Below, piece by piece: positions 17,441 through 25,528 of a stretch of 64,000 nt of DNA. The stretch's first letter is position 1. Each line of letters starts with the position of its first letter. Both the position numbers and the translations under genes were made by a program. The stretch spans positions 806,001 through 870,000 of the forward strand of contig NZ_JAJGZV010000001.1 in NCBI RefSeq assembly GCF_020805785.1, in the 5' to 3' direction. The notes below the pieces were generated by a model, which had not been told where the DNA came from, searched no databases, and saw nothing but the letters and a program-made list of their open reading frames with translations. Source of the stretch: Flavobacterium chungbukense (lineage in GTDB: Bacteria; Bacteroidota; Bacteroidia; Flavobacteriales; Flavobacteriaceae).

Positions 17441-19188
17441 TTAAAGATTTATATCCAGTCCAAATGTAGTACGTAAAAGTTCAATGCTTGGATTGATTTC
17501 TAAGAAACGATTGTATCGATCTTGATCGTTAAAGGCTCTTACTGCTTTAATCTCTTCGTTTACAATTACTTCAATTGTAATGTCATGATTATGCAAGTGA
17601 CCTTTTAAATATCCTAATAAACCATTCATCTGACCTTCAAAATCCAATTTGGAACCTTCATTTGGAAGTTCGTAAGTAATTGTTGTCCCATTTAATGTTG
17701 GATCGCTGATCAATAGAATTGATTCCATGATCTTAAGCCCTTTTTGGCCTAAGCGTTCCGCATATTTGTTCCAGTGAAGACGCATATCAGTTTCGTTAAA
17801 TTCCTCAGTAAGTAAAACAGAAGTAGGTTTAACATAAGATTTACTGCTTGCTTCCAATTCTTTTTTCTTGCGGATACTGGCAAGCGAAAAAGCAGAAACT
17901 TTTGGCGTGCCATCTGTTTCCGTTTTTGGAGGCTCTGGAGTTTGAACTTTCGGAGTTTCTGAAATTTGTTCTGGCTGAGAACTTACAGTCTTTGTTTCTG
18001 TTGCCGTTTGAATTGCTTGGTTTTCAACTTTAGAATTATCAGACTTTGGATTAGTAACTTCAACTATCGAATAGCCACCATTTTTAAAGTAAACGGGAGG
18101 AATTATGAATTGCTCAGCTTTTTTTTTTCTCCATCAAAGTTGATAGAGGCTAATTGCATCAAACATAATTCAACTAAAAGACGTTGATTTTGACTCAATT
18201 TGTATTTTAAATCACAATCGTTTGCAATATCAATTCCTTTTAATAAAAATTCCTGAGAACATTTTTGAGATTGAACGGCATACATTTGCTGTGCTTGTTC
18301 TCCAACTTCTAATAAAGCAATCGTAGAAGGCGTTTTGCTTACCAACAAATCTCTAAAATGAGACGCTAAACCTGCAATAAAATGATGTCCGTCAAAACCT
18401 TTTGCAAGAATATCGTTGTAAGCTAATAAAAGCTTCGGAATTTCATTTTCTAAAAGTAAGTCGGTAATCGAAATATAAGTTTCGTAATCTAAAACGTTTA
18501 GGTTTTCAGTTACAGCTTGACGCGTCAAATTTGTTCCGCAATATGAAACTACACGGTCAAAAATAGACAAAGCATCACGCATAGCACCATCTGCTTTTTG
18601 AGCAATAATGTGCAGTGCATCGTCTTCAAAATTGATTCCCTGACTTTCAGCAACATCAGCTAAATGTTCTTTAGCATCTTTTACCGTAATTCGCTTAAAA
18701 TCGAATATCTGGCAACGAGATAAAATCGTTGGTAGAATTTTGTGTTTTTCTGTTGTTGCTAAAATGAAAATAGCATGTTTTGGCGGTTCTTCTAATGTTT
18801 TAAGAAAAGCATTAAAAGCAGCCGAAGACAACATGTGGACCTCGTCAATAATATAAACTTTATATTGACCAGTTTGCGGCGGAATTCTAACTTGATCAAT
18901 CAAGCTTCGAATATCGTCAACGGAGTTATTAGAAGCAGCATCTAACTCAAAAACGTTAAAAGCAAAATCTTCATTAGGATCATCATATCCAGGCTGATTA
19001 ATTTTTCTAGCCAAGATACGCGCACAGGTCGTTTTACCAACTCCACGCGGTCCTGTAAATAAAAGAGCAGAAGCCAAGTGATTGGTTTCTATAGCATTCA
19101 ACAAAGTGTTGGTAATGGCTTTTTGCCCCACAACATCCTTAAAGGTCTGCGGGCGATATTTACGTGCCGATACTACAAATTGTTCCAT
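17441..19188 (-). CDS. dnaX: DNA polymerase III tau subunit, made by -1 frameshift from dnaX
   Basis: The long dnaX product requires a -1 shift at the A10 run (18119-18128). The zero frame gives the clamp-loader ATPase and stops soon after the run. The -1 frame stays open without a stop for 225 codons, from GCT at 18118 to TAA at 17441, giving about 582 residues in total. The extra part starts AEQFIIPPVYFKN, has a Pro/Thr/Glu-rich linker (QTPEPPKTETDG), then FSLASIRKKKELEASS and a folded C-terminal part ending TTFGLDINL. In tau this region contacts the replicative polymerase and helicase. The downstream reading frame has normal codon use and sensible protein content, so it is not a decayed remnant. 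A sequencing error in the homopolymer is the main alternative. Confidence 0.8.
18103..19188 (-). CDS. dnaX: DNA polymerase III gamma-like short product (zero-frame dnaX)
   Basis: The 361-residue zero-frame product is the clamp-loader ATPase core. Walker A is LFTGPRGVGKTTCARILA near residues 44-61. DEVHMLSSAAFNAFLKTLEE holds Walker B (DEVH). ATTEKHKILPTILSRCQIFDF contains sensor 1 and the SRC arginine finger. The zinc-finger cysteines present in many DnaX proteins are missing here (NQPGYDDPNEDF occupies that segment), as is usual in Bacteroidota as far as I recall. The zero frame ends KKKLSNS just after the slippery run. The length corresponds to domains I-III, like E. coli gamma. The start ATG gives MEQFVVSARKYRPQTF, the standard N-terminus. 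Confidence 0.92.
   Translation of the reverse strand: MEQFVVSARKYRPQTFKDVVGQKAITNTLLNAIETNHLASALLFTGPRGVGKTTCARILARKINQPGYDDPNEDFAFNVFELDAASNNSVDDIRSLIDQVRIPPQTGQYKVYIIDEVHMLSSAAFNAFLKTLEEPPKHAIFILATTEKHKILPTILSRCQIFDFKRITVKDAKEHLADVAESQGINFEDDALHIIAQKADGAMRDALSIFDRVVSYCGTNLTRQAVTENLNVLDYETYISITDLLLENEIPKLLLAYNDILAKGFDGHHFIAGLASHFRDLLVSKTPSTIALLEVGEQAQQMYAVQSQKCSQEFLLKGIDIANDCDLKYKLSQNQRLLVELCLMQLASINFDGEKKKLSNS
18118..18129 (-). promoter_or_regulatory. dnaX slippery site for programmed -1 frameshift
   Basis: The minus strand reads G, ten A, then GCTG. In the zero frame the codons are GAA AAA AAA AAG, so the heptamer A AAA AAG is in phase, identical to the E. coli dnaX slippery heptamer. A GGAG lies directly upstream (about 3 bases from the heptamer). 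I see no convincing downstream stem-loop. An A10 run could also cause transcriptional slippage, as in Thermus dnaX. Confidence 0.75.
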
Positions 19189-19207
19189 ATTCTTTTTTAT
19201 TCGATAG

Positions 19208-19215
19208 CAAATATA
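19208..19215 (-). promoter_or_regulatory. Putative -7 box of the dnaX promoter
   Basis: The minus strand reads TATATTTG, a perfect TAnnTTTG match, 20 bases upstream of the dnaX start codon. No TTG -33 box is obvious. Confidence 0.45.
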
Positions 19216-19407
19216 GAGTATAATTTAATGATTTAAAAATTTTAAAATTGAAAGATTTTTAAGTGGTTGAATTATAGAATAAAATATCTTTTTTGTTTAA
19301 AATATTTTTTAAACAGTATTATTTTCAAGTTTGTTTTTCATTTGAATTGAAAAATTTCAAGAACATATTTTGTAATAAAAAATGTGCTATTTTTAATTCG
19401 AAATAAG

Positions 19408-20022
19408 ATGAAACCAATGAAGCGAATAATATTTTTTACAATTTTATATTTCTATATTTTTTCAGGTATTGCTCAAAAACAACATTTAGAGCCTGTATCT
19501 CTAGATCAGAATACTAAATCGGATTTGTATTATATAAGTTTATTCGATAAGCTTTATGAGGATTTGAGTAAAGACAATTCTTTTAGATACGCTGTTGTTC
19601 CTTCATTTTACCCAGAATACGGTTTTTCTGTTGAAAGTAAAAAAGAGAAATATTTTATAATTTCAACTTCATTGTCTGAAAGTTATTGGTATTCAAAGAA
19701 CAAAAAAAAGGTCAAATTTTCTACTCAGAAAAATAAAATTGATAAAGAACTTTATGAGCAAATTGGTAAGATATTTAAACTTTTAGAAGAACAAACAAAA
19801 GAATATGAAGAACTAAACTTTGTAACCGATGGTGTGAGTTATTATTTTATAACTACAAATAAGGATGGGAATAATAAAACAGGAAAAATCTGGTCGCCTT
19901 CAAAAGAATCAACATTGGGCAAATGGATTTTTGTATGTGACAAATTATATCATTTTAAGAAGAATAAAAATTATAATTTTAAAAAAGAAATTGGTGATAT
20001 TATTTCTGTTTTAGAAAAATAG
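19408..20022 (+). CDS. Exported protein of unknown function
   Basis: A hypothetical protein of about 204 residues. The start at 19408 (MKPMKRIIFF) begins a signal peptide with hydrophobic core ILYFYIF and a likely cleavage at GIA/Q; the longer GTG-initiated form would add eight residues ahead. The mature part is Lys- and Tyr-rich (SYWYSKNKKKVKF, DGVSYYFITTNKDG) with no domain I recognise. It is followed after about 46 bases by an NTF2-like exported protein in the same direction. Confidence 0.75.
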   Translation: MKPMKRIIFFTILYFYIFSGIAQKQHLEPVSLDQNTKSDLYYISLFDKLYEDLSKDNSFRYAVVPSFYPEYGFSVESKKEKYFIISTSLSESYWYSKNKKKVKFSTQKNKIDKELYEQIGKIFKLLEEQTKEYEELNFVTDGVSYYFITTNKDGNNKTGKIWSPSKESTLGKWIFVCDKLYHFKKNKNYNFKKEIGDIISVLEK

Positions 20023-20068
20023 AAGAATTAATAAAAGTTTTAAATAATAAAATCTAAATCCATTTGGT

Positions 20069-20518
20069 ATGAAAAAATATTTATTAGTCATTACAATTAT
20101 ATTTTATTCGTTTAAAATTCAAGCACAAACTGCGCAAGATACATTAGATATTAAACGCGTTGCTTTGGCTTATATAGAGTCGCAACATACTCCAAATCCT
20201 AAACTTATGGAAGGAGCACTTCATCCTAGAATGGTTAAAAGATCAGTTTTTAGAAATAAAACTGCACAAAAAGATTTTATCTCAGAATTCTTTGCAGAAA
20301 ATATGGTCATACTCGCTGAAACTTATAATGTAAAAGGAGATAAATTTCCTAAGAATCCGCGAAAAGAAGTAAAATTATTAGATGTGTCTGCAAAAACAGC
20401 TTCTATAAAATTATATGCAGATGAATGGATTGATTATATGCATATTGTCAAAACAAACGGAGAATGGAAGATTATAAATGTTCTTTGGCAATATAATGAT
20501 GTGTCAAAACATGAATAA
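20069..20518 (+). CDS. Exported NTF2-like (lumazine-binding-like) protein
   Basis: A 149-residue protein with signal peptide MKKYLLVITIIFYSFKIQAQ. The mature part resembles the putative lumazine-binding branch of the NTF2-like superfamily: VALAYIESQHTPNPKLMEGALHPRMVKR, then KLLDVSAKTASIKLYADEWIDYMHIVKTNGEWKIINVLW. The final GEWKIINVLW strand is the most typical part. Family members are small alpha+beta barrels with diverse or unknown roles; no catalytic role can be assigned. Confidence 0.8.
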   Translation: MKKYLLVITIIFYSFKIQAQTAQDTLDIKRVALAYIESQHTPNPKLMEGALHPRMVKRSVFRNKTAQKDFISEFFAENMVILAETYNVKGDKFPKNPRKEVKLLDVSAKTASIKLYADEWIDYMHIVKTNGEWKIINVLWQYNDVSKHE

Positions 20519-20646
20519 TTAAATTTTTTATATCCTCAAAGCTTTGGCTTTACTGGAAAACATATAAATCTCATCACAACATCTTATAATCTTTTGATAC
20601 TTAATCTGTTTAATTTTAGAATAGTTAATTATTAAAAGAAAGTATT

Positions 20647-21126
20647 ATGAAAATGAGGTCAATTTTATTAGGAATGGCACTTGCTGTTTCTTTAATCGCC
20701 TGCGCTCCCAAAGATGCAGACATAGAAAAAGCAATTAGTGAAAAACTAAGCGATACACCAAATATACAGGTAACTGTCCATGATGGTGTAGCTACAATTA
20801 CCGGAACATGTGATGACGAAGTTTTCAAAAAGAATATTGAAAAGAGCGTTAGAGCAACCAAAGGTGTCAAATCAGTTGTAAATACTTGTGAAATCGCTAG
20901 AGCAAATCAGGAACCTGCGGCTGCGGCTGTTGTTATTAATCCAGATACTGAATTAGATAAATCTATACACAAAGTCGTAGATGCTTATGATGGCGTTAGC
21001 GCAACTGTTGTTGGAGGTGTAGTGACACTTTCGGGGGAAATTAAAAGGGATAAACTGCAACCTTTAATGCAAAGTATCCAGGAATTGCAACCTAAAAAAG
21101 TCGACAATAAATTGATTATTAAATAA
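20647..21126 (+). CDS. BON-domain lipoprotein
   Basis: A 159-residue probable lipoprotein. The signal peptide ends LIACAP with Cys19 as the lipidation site. Two BON domains follow, about 25-80 (IQVTVHDGVATITGTCDDE, ATKGVKSVVNT) and 95-158 (VSATVVGGVVTLSGEIKRD). BON domains bind phospholipid or envelope surfaces. It is followed eight bases later by a BON/LysM protein, so the two form an envelope-stress-type pair similar to the two-domain Kbp/YgaU of E. coli. Confidence 0.9.
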   Translation: MKMRSILLGMALAVSLIACAPKDADIEKAISEKLSDTPNIQVTVHDGVATITGTCDDEVFKKNIEKSVRATKGVKSVVNTCEIARANQEPAAAAVVINPDTELDKSIHKVVDAYDGVSATVVGGVVTLSGEIKRDKLQPLMQSIQELQPKKVDNKLIIK

Positions 21127-21133
21127 GAGTGTT

Positions 21134-21508
21134 ATGAGTTTACAAGATAAATATAAGGAATTGACAGATCTGGCTTCTCAATTGGGAACAACAAATTTGG
21201 AAGTAAGAGAGCAAGATAATGTATTGTATATAGACGGAATAGTAAAATCAGCAGAATATAAAGAGAAACTTTGGAATGCTTATGGAGCAATCGATCCGGA
21301 TTATAGATCGGCAGATGTTGTAATGAATATTAAAGTTACAGAAAATGCTTCAAAAGAATATACGGTTAAAAGTGGTGATTCGCTTTCGAAAATCGGAAAA
21401 GAATTTGGTGTTTCTTGGCAAACAATCTTTGAAGCTAATAAAGATGTTATTTCAAACCCCGACTTAATTCAGCCAGGCTGGAAATTAAAAATACCAACAG
21501 TATTGTAG
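21134..21508 (+). CDS. BON-like/LysM protein (Kbp/YgaU-like)
   Basis: A 124-residue protein without a signal peptide. The N-terminal half (LEVREQDNVLYIDGIVKSAEYKEKLW) looks like a BON domain. The C-terminal half is a clear LysM domain: EYTVKSGDSLSKIGKEFGVS through NPDLIQPGWKLKIP. This BON-LysM order is that of E. coli Kbp (YgaU), a cytosolic potassium-binding protein, so a K+-sensing role is possible; peptidoglycan binding would need export, for which I see no signal. The gene is closely linked to the BON lipoprotein upstream, and a terminator follows. Confidence 0.88.
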   Translation: MSLQDKYKELTDLASQLGTTNLEVREQDNVLYIDGIVKSAEYKEKLWNAYGAIDPDYRSADVVMNIKVTENASKEYTVKSGDSLSKIGKEFGVSWQTIFEANKDVISNPDLIQPGWKLKIPTVL

Positions 21509-21521
21509 TTTTACTGTTTCG

Positions 21522-21549
21522 AAAGCCCTCTTTTAAGATGGGCTTTTTT
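21522..21549 (+). terminator. Terminator of the BON/LysM operon
   Basis: The stem AAAGCCC / GGGCTTT with an 11-base loop is followed by T residues, 13 bases after the LysM gene stop codon. Confidence 0.85.
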
Positions 21550-21570
21550 GTTGCAAATTTATTTTAATTT

Positions 21571-21617
21571 TATGTCATTCCGAGAAAGGCTGATTTCCGT
21601 TTCTCGGAATGGCATAG
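21571..21617. repeat. Intergenic palindrome 'GTCATTCCGAGAAA'
   Basis: Arms ATGTCATTCCGAGAAA and TTTCTCGGAATGGCAT flank a 13-base loop. It belongs to the dispersed 'GTCATTnCGA' class that also appears near 34252. Confidence 0.7.
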
Positions 21618-21675
21618 ATTATTCAATCCTTTTTTTGTTCTCTTTTTTTTTGATTTTCGAAGAATTATCTAAATA

Positions 21676-21969
21676 CTACCTTCCTCTAATACTTAAATCA
21701 AATAAAAATTTTGCTGTTTCCTGATCTGAATCGGCCGAGAAACCAGCCACATAAACTCCTTTTTTGCCTGAAGTTGATTTAATTCCGTATACAACTGCCT
21801 CATCCGCTGGGTCTGAATTACCCTCGTATCGATACACATGAACAATTTCAAATTTGTCAGGATTTCTTTTAATCATTTCTGCATTTCGATTAAAATCGCA
21901 CGTAAATCCTTTTTCATTCAATTGATCTAAAGCCTTTGAAACAGTTGCGTAATGATACATTCTTTTCAT
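21676..21969 (-). CDS. Conserved small protein, often misnamed phosphoribosylpyrophosphate synthetase
   Basis: A 97-residue soluble protein. [19 protein letters not shown] near the start, then [24 protein letters not shown] and [12 protein letters not shown], match a family widespread in Bacteroidota. From memory these are often labelled phosphoribosylpyrophosphate synthetase in databases, but nothing here resembles the PRPP-binding motif or the 300-residue enzyme. I would call it conserved hypothetical. MKRMYHYA offers two starts (21969 or three codons later). It is transcribed alone, toward the BON/LysM terminator. Confidence 0.8.
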   Translation of the reverse strand: MKRMYHYATVSKALDQLNEKGFTCDFNRNAEMIKRNPDKFEIVHVYRYEGNSDPADEAVVYGIKSTSGKKGVYVAGFSADSDQETAKFLFDLSIRGR

Positions 21970-22067
21970 GATAAACTGAATTTAATAATTATACAATTTT
22001 AAAGATAACTATTTTAAAATTAAAAAGTTAGAATGGAAATCATAAAAACTGAAATTTAAAATGATTA

Positions 22068-22094
22068 TTGTTAGTTCTTAAATCGCTACTTTTG
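22068..22094 (+). promoter_or_regulatory. rnpB promoter
   Basis: TACTTTTG at 22087-22094 is a perfect TAnnTTTG -7 box, ending five bases before the predicted 5' end of RNase P RNA. A TTG at 22068-22070 lies 16 bases upstream and can serve as the -33 element. Confidence 0.65.
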
Positions 22095-22098
22095 CAGC

Positions 22099-22435
22099 GC
22101 AGACCGCCTTATCGTCGCTCCGATTTTATCGGAGGGGAGGAAAGTCCGGACACCACAGAGAAGCATAGCGGGTAACGCCCGTCGGTCTCGTCTCGTTCTT
22201 GAAACGAGACGGAATTAGGACAAGTGCAGCAGAAAGTATGTACAGGTAATGCTGTAGTGAAACCAGGTAAACTCTATGCGGTGAAATACCAAGTATATCG
22301 ACATTTAAGAGCTTCTCGTTCGTTGTCGAAGGGTAGGTAGATTGAGTCCATTAGCAATGATGGATCTAGATAAATGATAAGGTATTGTCTTATTGCAAAA
22401 TGAGACAAGAACAGAATCCGGCTTACAGGTCTGCA
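22099..22435 (+). ncRNA. rnpB: RNase P RNA (bacterial type A-like)
   Basis: This is the catalytic RNA of RNase P, which removes tRNA 5' leaders. The diagnostic conserved region GAGGAAAGTCCGGACACCAC (P4/J3-4, from about 22136) is present. CAGCAGAAAGTATGTACAGG, GAAACCAGGTAAACTC and the 3' ACAGAATCCGGCTTACAGG also fit. The ends pair as helix P1: GCAGACC (22099-22105) with GGTCTGC (22428-22434). The roughly 336-nt length is in the normal range. The end is assigned from P1 pairing and may differ by a few bases. Confidence 0.96.
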
Positions 22436-22472
22436 TTTTTTATATATTTGTGAAACTATCTAACCTAATTTC

Positions 22473-23717
22473 ATGAATATCACTCCAAATCCTTCTACAA
22501 ATACAAAAAAAAGCCTTTTTAAAACAGTTGTAACCAATCTTACCTTTTGGGTTTTAATTGCGATTATTTCTGGCGTTTTACTAGGACATTTTTCGCCACA
22601 AAATGGTGTGAAAATGGAATTTTTAGGCAAGAAATTTATTCAGCTTATTTCCGTTTTTATTGGACCTATTATTTTTCTAACAATTGTTTTAGGTATTTCT
22701 GGAATGGGAAATCTAAAGAAAGTTGGGCGAATTGGTGTGAAAGCTTTAGCTTATTTTGAAGTCGTTTCGACCGTTGCACTAGCTATTGGTGTTACGGTTG
22801 CTTATTTGTTTAAACCTGGAAAAATAGATAAATCGGGACTAACTTTTGGAGATGCCAGTCAATATACGCAAGGCGCGGCTGAACATTTTTCGTGGTTGCA
22901 GTTTTTCTTATCCAATTTTACGTTACAGGTTTTATTGGCGGCAATTGTCTGCGGCATTGCATTAAACTTTTACAAAAAAAGAGAACAGACTATTTTGGTT
23001 TTAGAACGCGTTTCTAAAGTGGTTTTCTTTGGTTTGAAATATGTAATGTATCTCGCTCCAATTGGTGCTTTTGGCGGAATGGCATACACTATTGGTAAAT
23101 TTGGTTTGGCAACTTTGATTCCCCTTGGAAAATTAATGCTGTGTGTGTATTTGACAATGGCTTTATTTGTGTTTTTAATTTTAGGAAGTATTCTAAGATA
23201 TTATAAAATCAGTATTTTTTCGATTTTAAAATATATCAAAGAAGAACTTTTACTGGTTTTAGGAACTTCATCTTCAGAAGCAGCTTTACCGAGTATTATG
23301 GTAAAACTAGAAAGAATGGGTTGCAGTAAATCCGTTGTTGGATTGGTAATTCCGACGGGTTATTCTTTTAATCTCGATGGAACTTCGATTTATCTTTCAA
23401 TGTCCGTGCTGTTTATCGCACAATTGTATGATGTTCATTTAAGTTTCTTCGAAATACTGACCGTGATCGGAATTTTAATGATAACTTCGAAAGGAGCAGC
23501 GGGCGTTACCGGAAGCGGTTTTATAGTTTTAGCATCAACATTAACAGCTCTTCATAAAATTCCTGTTGAGGGTTTGGCTTTTTTACTTGGAGTTGATAAA
23601 TTTATGAGTGAAGCCAGAGCCATTACCAATTTGATTGGAAATACAGTTGCAACGATTATTATTTCAAAAACAGAAAGAGATTTTACAGAACTGAATCTAG
23701 AGCCTGTCTCGGAGTAG
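22473..23717 (+). CDS. DctA-type dicarboxylate:cation symporter
   Basis: A 414-residue inner-membrane transporter of the DAACS (SLC1-like) family, importing C4-dicarboxylates or acidic amino acids with H+ or Na+. About eight membrane segments and two re-entrant loops are visible. The signature GTSSSEAALPSIMVKLERMG is hairpin loop 1. GLVIPTGYSFNLDGTSIYLS is the TM7 cation-site motif. KGAAGVTGSGFIVLASTL is hairpin loop 2. The GTSSSExALP and VVGLVIPTGYSFNLDGTSIY wording is closest to DctA. It lies 38 bases after rnpB in the same direction. Confidence 0.92.
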   Translation: MNITPNPSTNTKKSLFKTVVTNLTFWVLIAIISGVLLGHFSPQNGVKMEFLGKKFIQLISVFIGPIIFLTIVLGISGMGNLKKVGRIGVKALAYFEVVSTVALAIGVTVAYLFKPGKIDKSGLTFGDASQYTQGAAEHFSWLQFFLSNFTLQVLLAAIVCGIALNFYKKREQTILVLERVSKVVFFGLKYVMYLAPIGAFGGMAYTIGKFGLATLIPLGKLMLCVYLTMALFVFLILGSILRYYKISIFSILKYIKEELLLVLGTSSSEAALPSIMVKLERMGCSKSVVGLVIPTGYSFNLDGTSIYLSMSVLFIAQLYDVHLSFFEILTVIGILMITSKGAAGVTGSGFIVLASTLTALHKIPVEGLAFLLGVDKFMSEARAITNLIGNTVATIIISKTERDFTELNLEPVSE

Positions 23718-23740
23718 TTTTGACACAAAGGCAATAAGTA

Positions 23741-23870
23741 TCAACGTGTTTTTATCTCACAAAGGCGCAGATTCGCAAATTTTTAAAAATTTATAAAGCT
23801 TTGCGAATCTACGCCTTTGCGAGCAATTTTAGCTCAAAAAAAGCAATTACGACTTAGTAGTCTTTGTGAT
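23741..23870. repeat. Intergenic inverted repeat, 'AAAGGCGCAGATTCGCAAA' family
   Basis: The left arm CAAAGGCGCAGATTCGCAAA and right arm TTTGCGAATCTACGCCTTTG are nearly perfect complements around an AT-rich loop. Part of the same wording (CTTTGCGAATCTCTGCG) appears at about 33343. The region otherwise holds no gene. Confidence 0.7.
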
Positions 23871-23877
23871 AAAAAAA

Positions 23878-24072
23878 CTATGACTCGTCTTTCGTTGCAC
23901 GTACTAAACTTATGCCCGATGTAAAAAAGACAATTCCTAGAATACCATATATAATAAGAGATTTAACATCTCTAGTTTCACCCGACGTGCCGGCAAAAAT
24001 TACCGCAGTATAAATAAGTCCTACAATTCCGAGAATGGTTAGTAATCCTCCGAAAAATCTTTTTAGGTTCAT
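23878..24072 (-). CDS. Small two-helix membrane protein
   Basis: A 64-residue protein: MNLKRFFGG, a first membrane helix at about 9-27 (LLTILGIVGLIYTAVIFAG), a short polar loop GTSGETRDVKS, then a second helix at about 39-58 (LIIYGILGIVFFTSGISLV) and a charged tail. It has the composition of a genuine small inner-membrane protein common in Flavobacteria. I cannot assign a function. The gene is monocistronic, with an AT-rich region upstream. Confidence 0.7.
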   Translation of the reverse strand: MNLKRFFGGLLTILGIVGLIYTAVIFAGTSGETRDVKSLIIYGILGIVFFTSGISLVRATKDES

Positions 24073-24220
24073 GATGATTAGATTTAAAAGTTCTCTAACA
24101 AATTTATATCCATACTCCTTAAATGTTGTTATACAATTGTTTACGGAAATTACATGATTACAAGTATAGTATTTGTAAGAAAATAATTTAAATATTAAGA
24201 GTTTCGTATTGTTTAATTGT

Positions 24221-24228
24221 TATTTTTG
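24221..24228 (+). promoter_or_regulatory. Putative -7 box upstream of the small outer-membrane protein gene
   Basis: TATTTTTG matches TAnnTTTG and lies 26 bases before the start codon, a normal leader length. Confidence 0.4.
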
Positions 24229-24253
24229 TTTGCAACTAACCAATTGAAAAACA

Positions 24254-24796
24254 ATGAACAAAAACTACATTTTACTATTCTTATTTATTATTTCTTTTAG
24301 CTCACTTCAAGCTCAAGACGAAGCTCCGACTTCGGTTGTAAAACATCAATTTAAAATAAACTTATTATTGCCAGGATTTGTCTATGAGCATGGTTTTAAT
24401 GCTAAAAACACTTTGTATTCTGAAGCAAGTTTAGGTTTTGGTTTTCAAGCCAATTCAAACAATTCTAATTTTGCAATTTTTCCTAATATTAATGAACAGT
24501 TTCGTTATTATTATAACTTAGAAAAAAGAGCAGAAAAAGGAAAAAGAACAGCAAGAAATTCAGGAAATTATGTAGCAGCAAACGCAGTTTATAGTTTCGG
24601 TTCTATTTCTACAAATGATAATTACAGAGAAGCTTCTTCTTCCTTTACACTTGGTGCACTTTGGGGTTTACAGCGTACTTACAAAGGAAGGTTTAATCTA
24701 GAATTTAATGCTGGACCAGGAGTAAATTTTGATGAATATGATAGCGAATTTGTTCCAATTATCAATTTTACTTTAGGCTGGGTTATAGGAAAATAA
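24254..24796 (+). CDS. Probable small outer-membrane beta-barrel protein
   Basis: A 180-residue exported protein of unknown function, with signal peptide MNKNYILLFLFIISFSSLQA/QDE. The mature part alternates amphipathic strands (FKINLLLPGFVYEHGF, TLYSEASLGFGFQAN, SFTLGALWGLQRTYKGRFNLEFNAGPGVNF) and ends in a strand, VPIINFTLGWVIGK. This pattern suggests an 8-10-stranded barrel or a DUF3575-like porin. It converges with the response-regulator gene, and the two share a bidirectional terminator. Confidence 0.75.
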   Translation: MNKNYILLFLFIISFSSLQAQDEAPTSVVKHQFKINLLLPGFVYEHGFNAKNTLYSEASLGFGFQANSNNSNFAIFPNINEQFRYYYNLEKRAEKGKRTARNSGNYVAANAVYSFGSISTNDNYREASSSFTLGALWGLQRTYKGRFNLEFNAGPGVNFDEYDSEFVPIINFTLGWVIGK

Positions 24797-24805
24797 AACT
24801 CGTGT

Positions 24806-24847
24806 AAAAATAGAAAAAACTTGATACGTCAAGGTTTTTCTATTTTA
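24806..24847. terminator. Bidirectional terminator between convergent genes
   Basis: The long stem AAAATAGAAAAAACTTGA / TCAAGGTTTTTCTATTTT has a TACG tetraloop and A/T runs on both sides. It overlaps the stop codon of the response-regulator gene (24829-24831). Confidence 0.85.
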
Positions 24848-25518
24848 AATTCTAAGCCAATATTTCGAACACTTTCAATTTTAATTTTCGGATCAGAATT
24901 GAAATATTTTCTAAGCCTGCTGATAAAAACATCCATGCTTCTTCCTGAAAAATAATCGTCTTTTTTCCAGATAGACATTAAAATTTGATCTCTTTTTAGT
25001 AATTGATTGTGATTTAAATACAAATACTCAATTAGAGAAGCTTCCATCTCTGTAAGCTGTTGTACGTGATTCTTATTGTTGAGAGTTAAGCGTTCATTAT
25101 CAAAAATATAAGAACCAATTTCAATTATATTATTGCCTTCTAAACTTCTTTTTTGTTCGATTCTTTTTAAGATATTTTGTAAACGTAAAACCAGTTCATC
25201 AACTTCAAAAGGTTTGACAATATAATCGTCTGCGCCCAATTTCAATCCAATGATTTTATCTTCTTTTAGCTTTCTTGCGGTCAGAAAAATGAAAGGAATT
25301 TCAGGATTGATTGTAATCATTTTTTCTGCCAAAGAAAAACCGTCCAATTTAGGCATCATTACGTCCAAAATACAAATATCGAAAGTCTGATTTTTAAAAT
25401 AGTCTAAAGCTATTTCGCCGTTTTCTGCCCAGATTACTTCAAATTGATGCAATTCTAAGTATTGTTTTAAAATAGCTGCAAAATCAAAATCGTCTTCGGC
25501 TAAAAGTAATTTTTTCAA
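24829..25518 (-). CDS. OmpR-family response regulator
   Basis: A 229-residue DNA-binding response regulator. The receiver domain has the full set: acidic pair in LLAEDDFDF, phospho-acceptor Asp52 in DICILDVMMPKLDG, FLTA, and Lys in DDYIVKPFEVDEL. The winged-helix output domain (about 130-227) contains LTEMEASLIEYLYLNHNQL and SGRSMDVFISRLRKYF. Its histidine kinase gene lies immediately upstream with a 10-base gap. The pair is divergent from an outer-membrane receptor-like gene, a probable target. Confidence 0.95.
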   Translation of the reverse strand: MKKLLLAEDDFDFAAILKQYLELHQFEVIWAENGEIALDYFKNQTFDICILDVMMPKLDGFSLAEKMITINPEIPFIFLTARKLKEDKIIGLKLGADDYIVKPFEVDELVLRLQNILKRIEQKRSLEGNNIIEIGSYIFDNERLTLNNKNHVQQLTEMEASLIEYLYLNHNQLLKRDQILMSIWKKDDYFSGRSMDVFISRLRKYFNSDPKIKIESVRNIGLEFKIEKP

Positions 25519-25528
25519 AATAAGGTAA

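Noticed and set aside
17441..17857. A separate 138-residue gene downstream of a truncated dnaX, or a dnaX pseudogene
   Set aside because: The reading frame stays open back to the A10 run, continues the DnaX sense without a break, and an in-phase A AAA AAG heptamer explains the shift. A separate gene would need a TTG start in the middle of a continuous open frame.
22473..23717. Glutamate-specific GltP rather than DctA type
   Set aside because: The hairpin-1 and TM7 wording is closer to DctA, but specificity cannot be decided by eye, so no gene symbol is given.
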